Assembly: GCA_019055375.1 (NCBI GenBank)
Contig: JAHQIW010006142.1
Coordinates: forward strand, 1-64,000
Source of the DNA: Parelaphostrongylus tenuis
Lineage: Eukaryota; Nematoda; Chromadorea; Rhabditida; Metastrongylidae
DNA length: 64,000 nt
Reading direction: 5' to 3'
Part shown: piece by piece, positions 26,801 to 38,800 of the stretch
Layout: every line of letters begins with the position of its first letter
Numbering within the stretch: the first letter of the stretch is position 1
Notes under the pieces: generated by a model
The model's database searches: none
Told to the model about the DNA's origin: nothing
The model's input: the letters and a program-made list of their open reading frames with translations, nothing else
Position numbers and translations under genes: made by a program

Positions 26801-29800
26801 AACTTGTGAATTCGTCAAAGACCATTTGCTCGTATGTGAATCCAGCTTATGTTCAACTCACTCAGCACAACGCTGTAGAGGAATGGTCTTTTCAGGATAT
26901 AAGCACTGCGTTGGAATCAGAGGCATTACGCTATCGAATGATTAGTAATGCTTCAATGAAAGAGCTCTGTCCCGTGAGAAATATGCGTGTGTGAAACATA
27001 AAGGATTTCCTTATGTAACAACGTCAAAAAAAGTTTTTTTCAAAACCGGCTATGAGGGGTTATAACTTGAGATTCAAGCTTTCAGATGATTACTAATACT
27101 CCTATGAAAGTCCCTACCCATCAAATGAGGTCGAATAATCATTTGTCCCCTTATAACAGGAAAGAGCCCACACTCCAATTCCATGCGCAAAATACTTATA
27201 TATACTTTGTCCTCAAATGGGACGGCAATAAATGAAAACGTTATAAAGGATCAAATTAAATTTATAAAACGACAAATACCATTTCCTATATTGATTAGTA
27301 GTTTTTTGGCGGACTTTTCCAAAAAGTCGGTAGTGGTAACACAGATATAACACCTCTATGATTGTCAACATACTCGCACCAAGAAACAGACCAAGAGCAC
27401 CACCAATATCACCTGAAAAACGAAGAAACGAGATAGAAACTGTGAGCTGTCATCTGTTGCAAAATTGTAGTCTAGGTAAATTTATCTTCTCATCAACATA
27501 TACGAGTATATTAGAACAGAATTTGTTGGCTGACGATTTATTGTAATTCGTCTGCTCGAAAGCCTGAAATAGGTACCTCAATAGTTACGACAAGGTTATG
27601 CATTTCTACATTACACTATTATCTACCGCTCATTTCCGAGATTTTTAAATTTATTCAAAGCCTGGCAGTAATTCACTCCCTGAAATTCTAGCTATCAAAG
27701 CGAGGATAGTGAATTTTTTTTCAAGATCATCACCGCTATGTTTTAGTGTTATGCGTTAAAACAGCATTGCTTAACCTTGAATTTGCTCTTTAGGTGTTTC
27801 TTTTCTACGCGCACCTATCCGTTTCGCCAATGTGTTCATTTTCTATGCTCCAGAGCAGACCCGGGATACCATATCCAACTTCTTGCAGTCATCCTCTCCG
27901 TCTTCTGTGCACTCCAGAGTTATACATAGACTGTAACACGATAGGTTTTTTTTCAAGACTGACTATCTGTTAATTTCGGCATGCTTCGCTAGTAATTTCT
28001 TATCTTCTTCTTGGGCCGGATACGAGGTTCTGTGGCACTATTTATTCAAATGACTGACGTTTCGGCAGTTTCGCCATCTTCAAAGACTGGAAAGGTCAGG
28101 TTGTCCACATGCCAGTCAGTCAAACACCTCCACTATTGCTTTAGAAGAGTTTACCTGACCCAGATTTCGATTGCATCATACACAAAACCAACTTTCAACA
28201 TACCCACAGCTTTTCAAATTCTTTCACTAAAAATTGTTGAAAAGGAGACCACCGGACAGAGCTCACATGGATTTGCAATGTGCCTATCCCATCAAATAAC
28301 TGTCATATATACTTCCCCATATCACGAGTAAATACTAGGCATCCGTCTCTGCGGTTCGTAGTTAGATTGGTATTATTGATTCAATATACTTCTAAAATTC
28401 CTCGCACTGATTTTTATGTTCTTACTGAAGGATGGTGACTTCTATGTCTAGATCCGTTCTGTTATGCCTCTGTGCCATGTGCGTGCCTAGCAAGGTGTTC
28501 GGCATAGTAATAGGTTTGTTAGTTAGGTGTCCTTTTAAGCAGACCAAAAGGGGCTTACCCGTCTCACCAATGTATTTTTCGCCACATGCTTTGTGAGATA
28601 ATAAATAAACTGTGTCTACGCTCGTGTAATCAGAGTTCCGACCGATAGGGCATAATTTGTATTGTTTCGTTGTACAGAGACGGTCATATAAGCGGCTGCA
28701 AATTAGTTGGTGCTTGAGAGTAATCGGTGGTATTTCAACAATCATTGGCGATTTCTTTAAACCTGCTCTTTTGAAACAGTGTTGTACTTATTCATTTGAA
28801 AAGAAGGAGAGAATGAACGAAACTGTGCTAATGTTAGAATTTTCGTTTGGAGGAGTTTCGTTTCCTCTAAACCTAAATCGAGGAGTTACAAATTCGTAAC
28901 CATTAGACATAACCATTTCTCAAGTCACTTTCGCAAATTCTACTCTTTACTCTCTTCCAGCAGACCCACCGACGGCTGTTCGGATCACGTTTTTTACCAG
29001 CTGCATGAATAAATAGTGTTATAAATATTCGTATCTAGCTTAAGAAGTAGCTTAAGAAGAAAGTCTCTTGATTGGGAACGTAGAGCGTTTGATATAGCTC
29101 ACTTGCTGTCACTAATTTTTCTGACATATCGTTTTCACGTTTTGCTTGTAGCAATACTTACTTTAATGAAAGTGTAAGACATAACACAGAAACTACTTTT
29201 TACGTCTAGAAATTGCTCTGCGTCTCTAGGTTCACGTCACAGAGAATAGCATGGAAAACAGCGAAATTTGTATGCGTAAGCATGATCTTGAGCCGTCGTT
29301 GTACACGGTTTAGATCTGTCTTCTTTTTTTAGAAATTCGCCTGCCCAAGAGTGGAGTTAAACATGCACAAGTTAAACAATAGTCTGCGTGATAAGCCAGG
29401 AAGGAGACATACACCACATCACCTGTATCACCTGTCGTCCCGTTGATCGTCGAGTGACTCGAGCGGGTACCGGCAATTCTTCCATTTTTCCCTATACGCG
29501 TGCAAGAGAAGCCCAGTGGGTCTTCCTCGCTCTAGGGATTCGCTGAGAATCATATTTTTCTTCTATCGTCTTCGTGAAGAAATCGGACCAACGAGTCAGT
29601 GGTCTTCCTTTAAAGCGCTTGACGTCCCGAGGAATCCAGTCGGTAACGGCTCTCGTGTATCGGTTGTCGTTGAAGCGCATCACGTGTCCGGCCCACCTTA
29701 TTTTCGATATCCTGGCGTGTAAAACTGCGTCTTCGAGTTTCGATCGTTGACGTAGGTCGGAACTTCGCATCTTCTCTCATTTGCGAGATACGGGATACTC

Positions 29801-32800
29801 CTAGCATCGACCTTTCGACTGCGCGTTCGATAACGGCAAGTGATCTTTCATCCTGCTTACGTAGCGACCAGATTTCTGCTGCATACGTTAGGGCAGGGAT
29901 AATTATCGAGTCGAAAAGGTGGGCACGGAGTCGGATGTTCTTTGTCTCCTTCACTACATCTTCGATGCTCTTGAACGTTTCCCAAGCCGCTCGTTTCCTC
30001 CTGCTCAACTCTGGAGCTAGGTCGTTCATCATGTTGATTTCACGACCTAGATAGACGTAACTGGAGCATTCGGAGATTGTCGTTCCATTGAGCGTGAATG
30101 GGGCACTTCAAACCCATCCGTTCCTCATGAACATTGTTTTCGTTAGATTCAGTTGAAGACCAATCTTTCCACAGGCGTTATCGAAATCAGTCAACATTCG
30201 TTCCGCTTGGCTGATGTTTGGTGTTGTGAGAACGATATCGTCGGCAAAGCGAAGATGGTTTAATTGTCGACCATCAATTTTCACTCCCATTTCGTTCCAT
30301 TCTAATGTTCGCATGACGTTTTGTAGGGTGACAGTGAATAGTTTTGGCGAAATTGTATCGCCTTGTCGAACCCCTCTTCTCACGTCAATGGTGATATTGT
30401 TGTAGAAGGGAGATATTTTGGTCGTGAAATCTTTATAAAGCTCACGAAGGATCATTATGTACCGAGTAGGGGCGCCCTGGTTGTCCATAGCCTCTAAAAC
30501 CGCTTCTGTTTGCACTGAAAAAAAGGCTTTTTCAAATCGACAAATGTGAGACATAGTGGTAGTTTGTACTCTCGTGAAACTTCACTGAGTCTTGTAATTG
30601 TGTGGAAGAGGTCTATGGTATTAAATCCTTTTCGGAACCCTGCTTGTTCGCATAGCTGTCCTTCGTCCAGTGTTCTGTCAATCCTGTTTAGGATGACTCG
30701 AGTAAAGAGTTTATAGACAACGGACAGCAAGCAGATTGGGCGATAATTGCCTATGTCGTGAAGGTCTCCCTTTTTGAACAACAATACGGGTTTGCTGGTT
30801 TTCCATTGAATAGGGACCTTGCATTCTGACAGGTAGCGAGTGAAGAGCCGAGCCAGGGTGTTGATGAGAACTGGCGGCAAATTCTTCAGATGTTCTGGTC
30901 TAATCCTGTCTGGACCGGATGTTGTTCTGTTCTTCACCGACGATATAGCATGTCGGATTTCGGAAGGGAGGACCGGTGGAACGACATATTCGTCCTCTTT
31001 CAGTTTATATGACGGTAAGAGAGACTGGCTAGCGAAGAGATCTCAGTAGTATTGGTGAATGATTTTCTCCATAACCCTTCTCGAAGCTGTAAGTGTCTCG
31101 TCAGGGTATCGGAGTGCAATCATCTTGGTCTTATAGTTGGCGAAGCCTCGCTGGGCTTTGCGAATGCTCTTCCCTGCTTCTGCAGCTTCTGCCATAACTG
31201 CTGCTCTTCTCTCTTCGAGGTCTTCTTTTATTGCTTCTCTGCAGCGTTTCGCAAGTTCGGACGTAAGGTTTTCGTTGCCTGCAGCTCGTGCGATTCCACG
31301 TTGACGTATCAGCTCGAGTGTCTGCGGAGAGTGACCTTAGGACTCTCGGCTTTCATAGCGCTAACGCGAAGATATTCAACGATTCGATCGTGTTCTTCGT
31401 CGATGTTGTCGACATCGGTATCTTCCCAAGAGCCGACTAGTGGTTTGAATACATCCCAGTTTATGGTAGTTCTGGGACTTCGTTGTTTGAATTTAGCGGC
31501 TTTCTCTCCTCTCCTCGAAAATCGGAATGTTGCGCGAAAGGGGCGATGGTCTGATGCCGTGTAGAACTTAGGAACAACAGCGACGTCGGTTAGGCAAAAC
31601 CTTCAATTTACATGATGTGATCTATTTCGTTATGGTACTATCCATTGGGAAACTCCCATGACCATCGCTGAGAAATAGGCTTTTGGAATGCGAGTTACCA
31701 TGGATGGTTTGGGTCGTCATGAGAAACTCAGATAGTCTCTCACCCTGTTCATTCCATTCTAGTCCGTGGGTTTCTATGTGACGTTTTTCAGACGTTCTTC
31801 TAGGACCAATTTTTGCGTTAAAATCTCCGACAATGTCCTTGAAGAATGTATGATCTTCTCTGAAGAATTTTTCGAGGTCCATATAGAACGCTTCGACTTC
31901 GTCTTCGTCATAGCTTGATGTTGGTGCGTAAGCAACGGAGATGGTCAAAGCCGGCATAGAACCACATCGTTTCAACCGTAATCGTCCGATACGGGTTGTT
32001 AGTTGTTCGAATGAAAATGTTTACGGTCAAATTAGAATTGACGAGGACGCCAACGCCGCCGACACCTCTGCGATCGCATGTACCAAAGAACAGTTCTTCT
32101 CCGATATCATAAACAGTGTGATAAGGATGGCGCCTTCTCGTCTCAGCCAGGCCAATGACGTCGTACCTTATTCTTCTTGCTTGAATCAATAGATCTTCTA
32201 CAGCGGATTGGTGAGCAAGGGTTCCTGCGTTGTAGGTACAGATCGTCATTTTAGTCCGTTTCGATCTTGGCAGCCTAGTTCGGCCCTGAGATTTTAGCAG
32301 TCTCTCCGTACTCGTCCTACCTGGCGCTGCCGTACCAGGAACTCTTTCGGGGTCAGGGTAATGAGGCCCATATTTGTCGCTGGTTTGTGGCATTTCGATA
32401 CCCAACGTATAGCTTGCCAGGTTCTAAACGTGGGGGCTGGGCACTCACGAGTAGCTTGCCAGTCTCTGTCGGAGGAGCGGGAGGAGCTTATTTGTTGGAG
32501 GCGACTCCTAACCGCCTCCCATGTACTTCCCAGCCGCTTGATTGCAGGCTTTTGGCCGACTTGACTCATAGAAATAGAGTTTTTGTCAAGTCGGCGCTGC
32601 AGGAGCAGGAAGCTCGTTCCCTGAATCCACCTGCGTCTCTGGGAAGCACACGGTCGCTTTTGATTCGCGTATTCCCCTATCCACCACCTGGGGACGCGCC
32701 ATGTGCCCTCGCGACTAACCGGGCGGGATCCCTCAAAGTGGGAGGTCCGTGGTTACACCACATAGCGAACTAATTATCATAAACTGAATGAGAATTTCAC

Positions 32801-35800
32801 TTCTTTACACTTGTTCTCACGGAGCGTGGCTTTTTCCGAAGCATGATCCGAGAACCTATAGATATAATTGGAGCGGTTCAAAACATGTTCTTGGCAAGCA
32901 TTTTTCTCTTAAGTTTTTAGGTAGAAGAATTAGTATGCTTTTGTTATTTTGGTTGCGGTCTGGATATATTGAAATTTTCACTCGAAAAAATCTGTATAAT
33001 GTTTCAAAAATATCAGCCAAGAAGAATGGGGTGTACATCACTGCCGATCTAGTGATTTATCTCACTTGACGGCAATTGTGTAAATCGTTCGTCGTCGCCT
33101 ACTCTAAGTAGAGGGACTACAGCAGCGCGAGAGGTTTGGCTAAGGATGATGGGTCTGCCCGTCTGACGAAACTGCTCACGGCCAAAACACGTGCATTAAC
33201 ATACCACATGACATGTTCGCTCAAATAAGAATTATGAAGTATACAAGAAAGTTTACTTTGCTAATAATTCAATCATAGCATTTAAACTTATCAATTAGCT
33301 GGAGCATGTGAGACTACATATCCACCCACTGCTAAGCCTTCATAACTACGCCTGACTACGGTTTGATTGTGAAATAGACCTTTTATTTTTCGCTGTACTC
33401 AGTATGACACCTATGGATATCACAGGCAATTCAACAGTTTTCATGCAACTTCGTCTCTTTCTAGCGATTTCTAATCTACAAATCAGCCTTTTTCGCCTCT
33501 CAACGAAATGTTTGCACTTTTTCATTCTGTGCATCCTTTGCATTCTTCTATTCATCCCCCATATAATATACGCATATGCAACTCTTCTGTGTGTGCAGGA
33601 TATTTCTCGTCCACTATGCCACTATATCGCTATTATCATTTCATAAAGCTGTGTAAGATGAAAAAATTTACGATATTTCCATAAGGTTGTTAAACACTTT
33701 CACACCATACGATGCCCAAAATTTATGATCATTCGTCACCGTGGTGGTGGAGCGAGTCTCGCAAGCTTCAAAATAACTTTCACTTTTCCCTATCATGCAC
33801 GAATGGTCCAGTCGGTTCTTCTTGCTGTGAAGATTCATTCATTACCATACCTCTCTCTAAAATTCTCGTAGAGAGTTCAGGTCGTTGATCTTCTCATGAT
33901 GCCTTTGATATTCCGCGCATCCAGTGGATAACGCCACTCGGGAATCGGTTGTTGTTAGAACACATCGTATTGTTTACATGATCTTTAGTGCCTTAGCATG
34001 TAAAAACACCGACACAGATCTTCGACTACTGACACTGGTCAGAGCTTCAGTTTCCTTAGTCACTTGCGAGATCTGGAATACTCTAGCATCGACGACTGTA
34101 CGTATAGTGCCAAATAATTCATCATCGTGCTTAAGTGAGATCCAAGTTTCTGATGTGCATGTTGAAACAGAATTGTTGATTCTTTACTTAATTCTCGACC
34201 CTCTGAAACGCTCCAGAGCCGCTCATTCGCCCTCGTTCAGCTGTGGATCGATTTGAGTTGCTCACTATAAAAAGGTTTCGCCCTAGATAAACATGACTGA
34301 AACATTCCGAGGTAAATATTCGCTTGAGCGTGAATGAAGCATGAGAAGCTTGTGCGCTACTAACGCTACTAATAAGTATATTTTTTACAAGATTCTAATG
34401 GAGATCAACAGCTGCTGAAGTTGGCTACCGTTATTCTACATAGCTAATTCTCAGTGCTTCGAGAGGAGTGCATCATAAAAGTTAAAAAGGTGTATTTCAG
34501 TTTAGTGGCTTTTATTTCCGTATCGTTCCATTAGAAAGTTCTCATGGCGTTTTGGAAAGTGGCAGTGAATAATTTTGAGAGGATGGCAACGCCTTGTCAC
34601 ACCCCCTCCCCTCATGCTGATGGTATTATCGTTGCAGAATAACGATATGTCAGTTGAAGATTTTTATGCAAGTCACGAAGCATGTATATGCACTGAGTAG
34701 AAATGTCCTATCTGTCCACAGCTTCTATATTTGCTTCTGCCAACTGAATAAAAACAAGAAACATCTTTAAATCGATGTAAGTGGAACAAAGGGGCTTTTT
34801 GTACTTCAAAGACATTCTGATGAGCATTGCCATTGTGGATATTTGATCTAATGTATTCACTATTTCAAATCCTTGGCGTTCGCATGGCTGTCTTTTGCTC
34901 AGTGTTCTGCCAACTCCGTGAGTGAATAGTTCTTAGAAGACAGGGGCAAGTAAGTTCGACCATAATCGCTTATTCCCTAAAGACTTCCCTTTTTGAGCAA
35001 CAACGTAGCCTTATTGGTTTTTTACTCGTCAGGAATCTTCATTCTGACAGGTGACGCGTGAAGAGTCAAGCCAGTGTGTTGATGAGGACTGGTATGAAGT
35101 TTCTCATGAATCCAACTCTTATCTTCTCTAAAACAGGTTTAGTATGATTCTTCACCGATTAAATGGAATGTCGCAGTTGAAGGAATGTGGTAGGACTACT
35201 CATCAATCCTCTTCGTTCAATATCACCTAAGGGAGGGCATGACTACAGAAGAGGAAACAGATCCAAGTAGTACTTGTAGATGAATATATCCATTACTGCC
35301 CTTCTGGAAGCTATAACTGTTTCTTTCATGTGTAGCAGTATATTCTTCCCAGAAATGGAAAATTAGTAAGAAATTATTAATTATACATTCTCCCATCGAC
35401 AACACCCGCTACGACATTTGTGGTACTCTTACAAACTGATTATTCTAAAGAACTTTTGTTCATTAAAGTAAACCATTGGAACGAATGTGGCATGTTCAGG
35501 CGTCTCCTCGGCTATGCTTCACTTTCTCATGACATGTATATGAGTCATTCGTCGCGAGAACCTTGATTAAGATCTAGGAAATGCGGTATTACTAAAGGAA
35601 ATTGATCGCAGCAAAACCACAATGATCAATTCCAGCTGAAAAAAACATCATCATGTGGTTTACTCTTTCTCTTCAATACTCATCTTTAGTGGCACATCCA
35701 GTTCCCGACTGTAAAAATGGTTAGAGGTGCCTCGCAGTTAATTTGGCTTTCAGGCGCGATGAGATAAACAGACCTTCTCTGTGGCACCTACAGAGGATCG

Positions 35801-38800
35801 GTACCAGACTTCTGCAATGCAAAAAAAAACACCGACTTCGTAGATCGGTATGTCTTGCAAGTCAGTGTGTGGGCCAAATATTCATTTTATTTGCGTGATG
35901 CTGACTGAAATAAAAGGCCACAAGTGCTTCTTCTTTACAATGTTGATTCTTCTTCAAACTTCCTGATGGATAAAATGGATGACTATGTGCCTTATAACTA
36001 TTTGTAAGACCATAGATATCCATAGGGGGCAAACAATTCTCAGCCTCACCGACATAATACTTTTAGGTGTAGAGAATAGCTAGGAATGAGTATCACCAAT
36101 TTACACTCGAATATTAATTCTGGTCAATTCAAATCTCCTGAAGGAAACTGATTAAACTAGAAGACATGGTAAAATATGGAGTAGGAAAATATGGTATTGG
36201 GAAAATCATCGAAAATTCATGAGAACGAAGTCTATAACTTACACGCAAGACTCCAAAAACCGTATGTTCTGGCTTGACTCCAGTGTTCAAGGTGCATTTG
36301 TTGCAAAAATACATTCACCATAGCAAAGTTTTCTCTAAAATTCTTTCTTAAGCAAACTTTTTACCATTCAGCAATTAACATGATAAATCTTGGAAAAACT
36401 TCAATACCTTACAAATTTATCCCCAAATTCAAAATTTTCCAAATAGTCGGGTAGCTCCTTCTTGAAGAGATTTGTATACGATGACTGCAATAAATCAAAC
36501 AATGTACAATGATAATCAGAGTCAGTTAGTACCACGTTCGAAACATCTAACACTTTTTTTTTCGACATAACAGACCTAATTCCGTTCCCAAATAAAAACT
36601 CACACTGATAGCAAGCATAGTGGTAGCAGTGTACTATTGGAAAAGGCACAAGTGCTAAATGATTTAATTCTATTCTACACAATTCGGCATCACATGTGTC
36701 ACACTGTGCAGATGAACACTTTTTGCGTTTCCCCAGCGATATCTTTTATGGAAGTCTTCGATGTTATCACGTGTGGGCTTAAATGTTGTACTGGATAATC
36801 CCATGACTCCTTTCGCTTTCCAACAATTTTACTAATTCCACTGATATTTATTCAAAGAAATCAACTACACAATACATCCTCTTTGTTTGCGAAGACTGGC
36901 TGCCTCTCGCCAGGAAGACTGAGGATGGCGATCAAAGGAATCGATGAGATCGTTTTTGATCTGGTTTTAGTTTCGCTGCGAGCATGCCCATTTGCAAAAA
37001 CTTTCTGTTGTAACCGCACAGGCAGGACTTTCTCAAGTCGATCATCACTCGAGATGATTCCTGGGTGTACTGCAAGAACAACACCCATCACGCCCACTGG
37101 CTCCATAGTGGCAAAGACTCATCAGGTTAAAACTCGAGTTTCACTTGAAAGATATGCTCTCGAGTTTTTGGGACAGGCAAGGAATACTGTTATAGAAACT
37201 GCTAGACAAAGTCAATCTTTGCCGACTCCGCCACGGGGAAAAACTTCGGATGTTAGTCGCAGCAGGGCAAAAGGGCAGTGTTGCGCTGCGATATCATTAT
37301 TGGTCATTCCTTCCCCCTCCGGATAGTAAAAGTAGTAGTAAACGATAATAGTAGCATTAACAAAGGTGATACTATTTTCAATAGTGATTTTAGTGGTAAA
37401 ATAAGGCACGTAGCTCATGAAACTATGTCTCCAAATCTGTATACGATTGCATTCATAATTGTGGCAAAAAGATAGGAAGAATTCGCACCTGTAATTCACG
37501 GTACAAGCGTTTGAAACTTCTCAGCGTCTCAGTGGTTACTTCTTTAACATCACCGACAGCACAATTATAAAGGTCATTGACGAGTCGGTCTAACACCTCT
37601 TCTCTGTCACTCGAAATCTCATCAAAAACCAATAAAGAAATGATCTAAAAAAGAACCGGTCTCACTAAAGAAAAATCAAACTATATTGAATCCATGTATT
37701 TATGAAAGAAATTATAAAGTATTTTTAAAGGAATGCAACGTGGCACAGATCGTTCAATAGTGTTGAACAGCGCGGAAAACCAGTCTTCTTTAGCGATGAT
37801 GATGTCGTGGTCGACGGCGACAAAGCAGCGATGTGATCGCAAACAGTATAGGCAGATTTTTCCAATTATCTTACATGAAATCTCTAGCAGATTTTGACCA
37901 AAAAGTGGTTAGTAGGTAAATTACTGAGGAGGTAATGTCTACACTTCTCGCGTTCAATTCTAAGGTGGTCAATAATTTTTTAAGATTTTAGTATTCTTAA
38001 AAGAGCTGAACCGCCACAGCAGAGTATTTTAGAATTTAAAAACGGCATCGTGCCATCGCCGGTTCAATTCAGGGTCTGAGATGCACCAAGCTTCAAAACC
38101 TCTCATGCCAGTAAATCTCCATCAAACTTGTATAGGAGAATAGCGCAGTGAGGTGGTACATTAGTAGACCACTCTGATTTATTGATAGGCCAAGTGTTCA
38201 CCATATAATTTCTATCAGTTGGGTGAAGTCGGACGTATTGCGCAACCTAATAGACTGAACCGCTCCATCCTTCATTTCTTACTTGTAAAGATTTCATACA
38301 TAAGCGATACTCTAATTAAAAGCGCGTCATGTACATTATTTATGGCCATTATTGCGAATCTTTTTGAAACTGAAGAGAAGATGGTAGTGAATAAGCAACA
38401 TTCTGTTAAGAACGGCATATGAAGACGAACATTTTGAATGTTGATCCATAATGAAACCATTTCGTTCATATCGCTTTTCGCTTCAACATAAATGCACATG
38501 ATCATATAGCCTAACTATCTAGAGCTGCCACACATATATCACGATTTCGTCGATCCTTCAAATTTTTAGCGGACATCCATGTTTGAAGACATTTCGACTT
38601 AATAAGCATTGTTCATATCAAAAAATTTCGCTCACCTTCATCGCAGTGCCATTCTGCATGTGATATCTGAACCGTGGCCAATATTCGTTTTCCAGTTCAA
38701 TGATTACTTTGTAGAGAGAGTATTCAAGATCTTGTAGAATTGGCTGGTACCAACCCTAAAACGCTTTTTATCACGCTGAAAACTCATTTGTTCAAGCTAA

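Larger units (their letters stand above)
29412..32768 (-). mobile_element. RTE-clade LINE, copy 2
   Basis: Same architecture as copies 1 and 3, in minus orientation, inside the channel intron and therefore in the same orientation as the gene. The 3' end has CACCTGTATCACCTG repeats (complement of the ACAGGTGATACAGGT tail). The 5' end carries the shared leader (reverse of CCTCAAAGTGGGAGGTCCGT). Coding parts are long but split by several frameshifts, so it is not autonomous as it stands. This is the best preserved of the three. Confidence 0.93.

Noticed and set aside
31052..31564. 170-codon plus-strand frame
   Set aside because: It is the antisense shadow of the RTE copy 2 polyprotein.
32361..32773. 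Plus-strand frames over the RTE copy 2 leader
   Set aside because: Antisense of the RTE 5' region; no independent support.
33404..33646. 80-codon plus-strand frame with a hydrophobic core
   Set aside because: No recognisable family, located in a transposon-rich intron; composition explains it.
36408..36703. RING-like zinc finger of a Vps18/Vps-C type protein
   Set aside because: The Cys/His spacing first suggested this, but the exon runs in phase into the DEG/ENaC pre-TM2 exon and lacks the second half of a RING.
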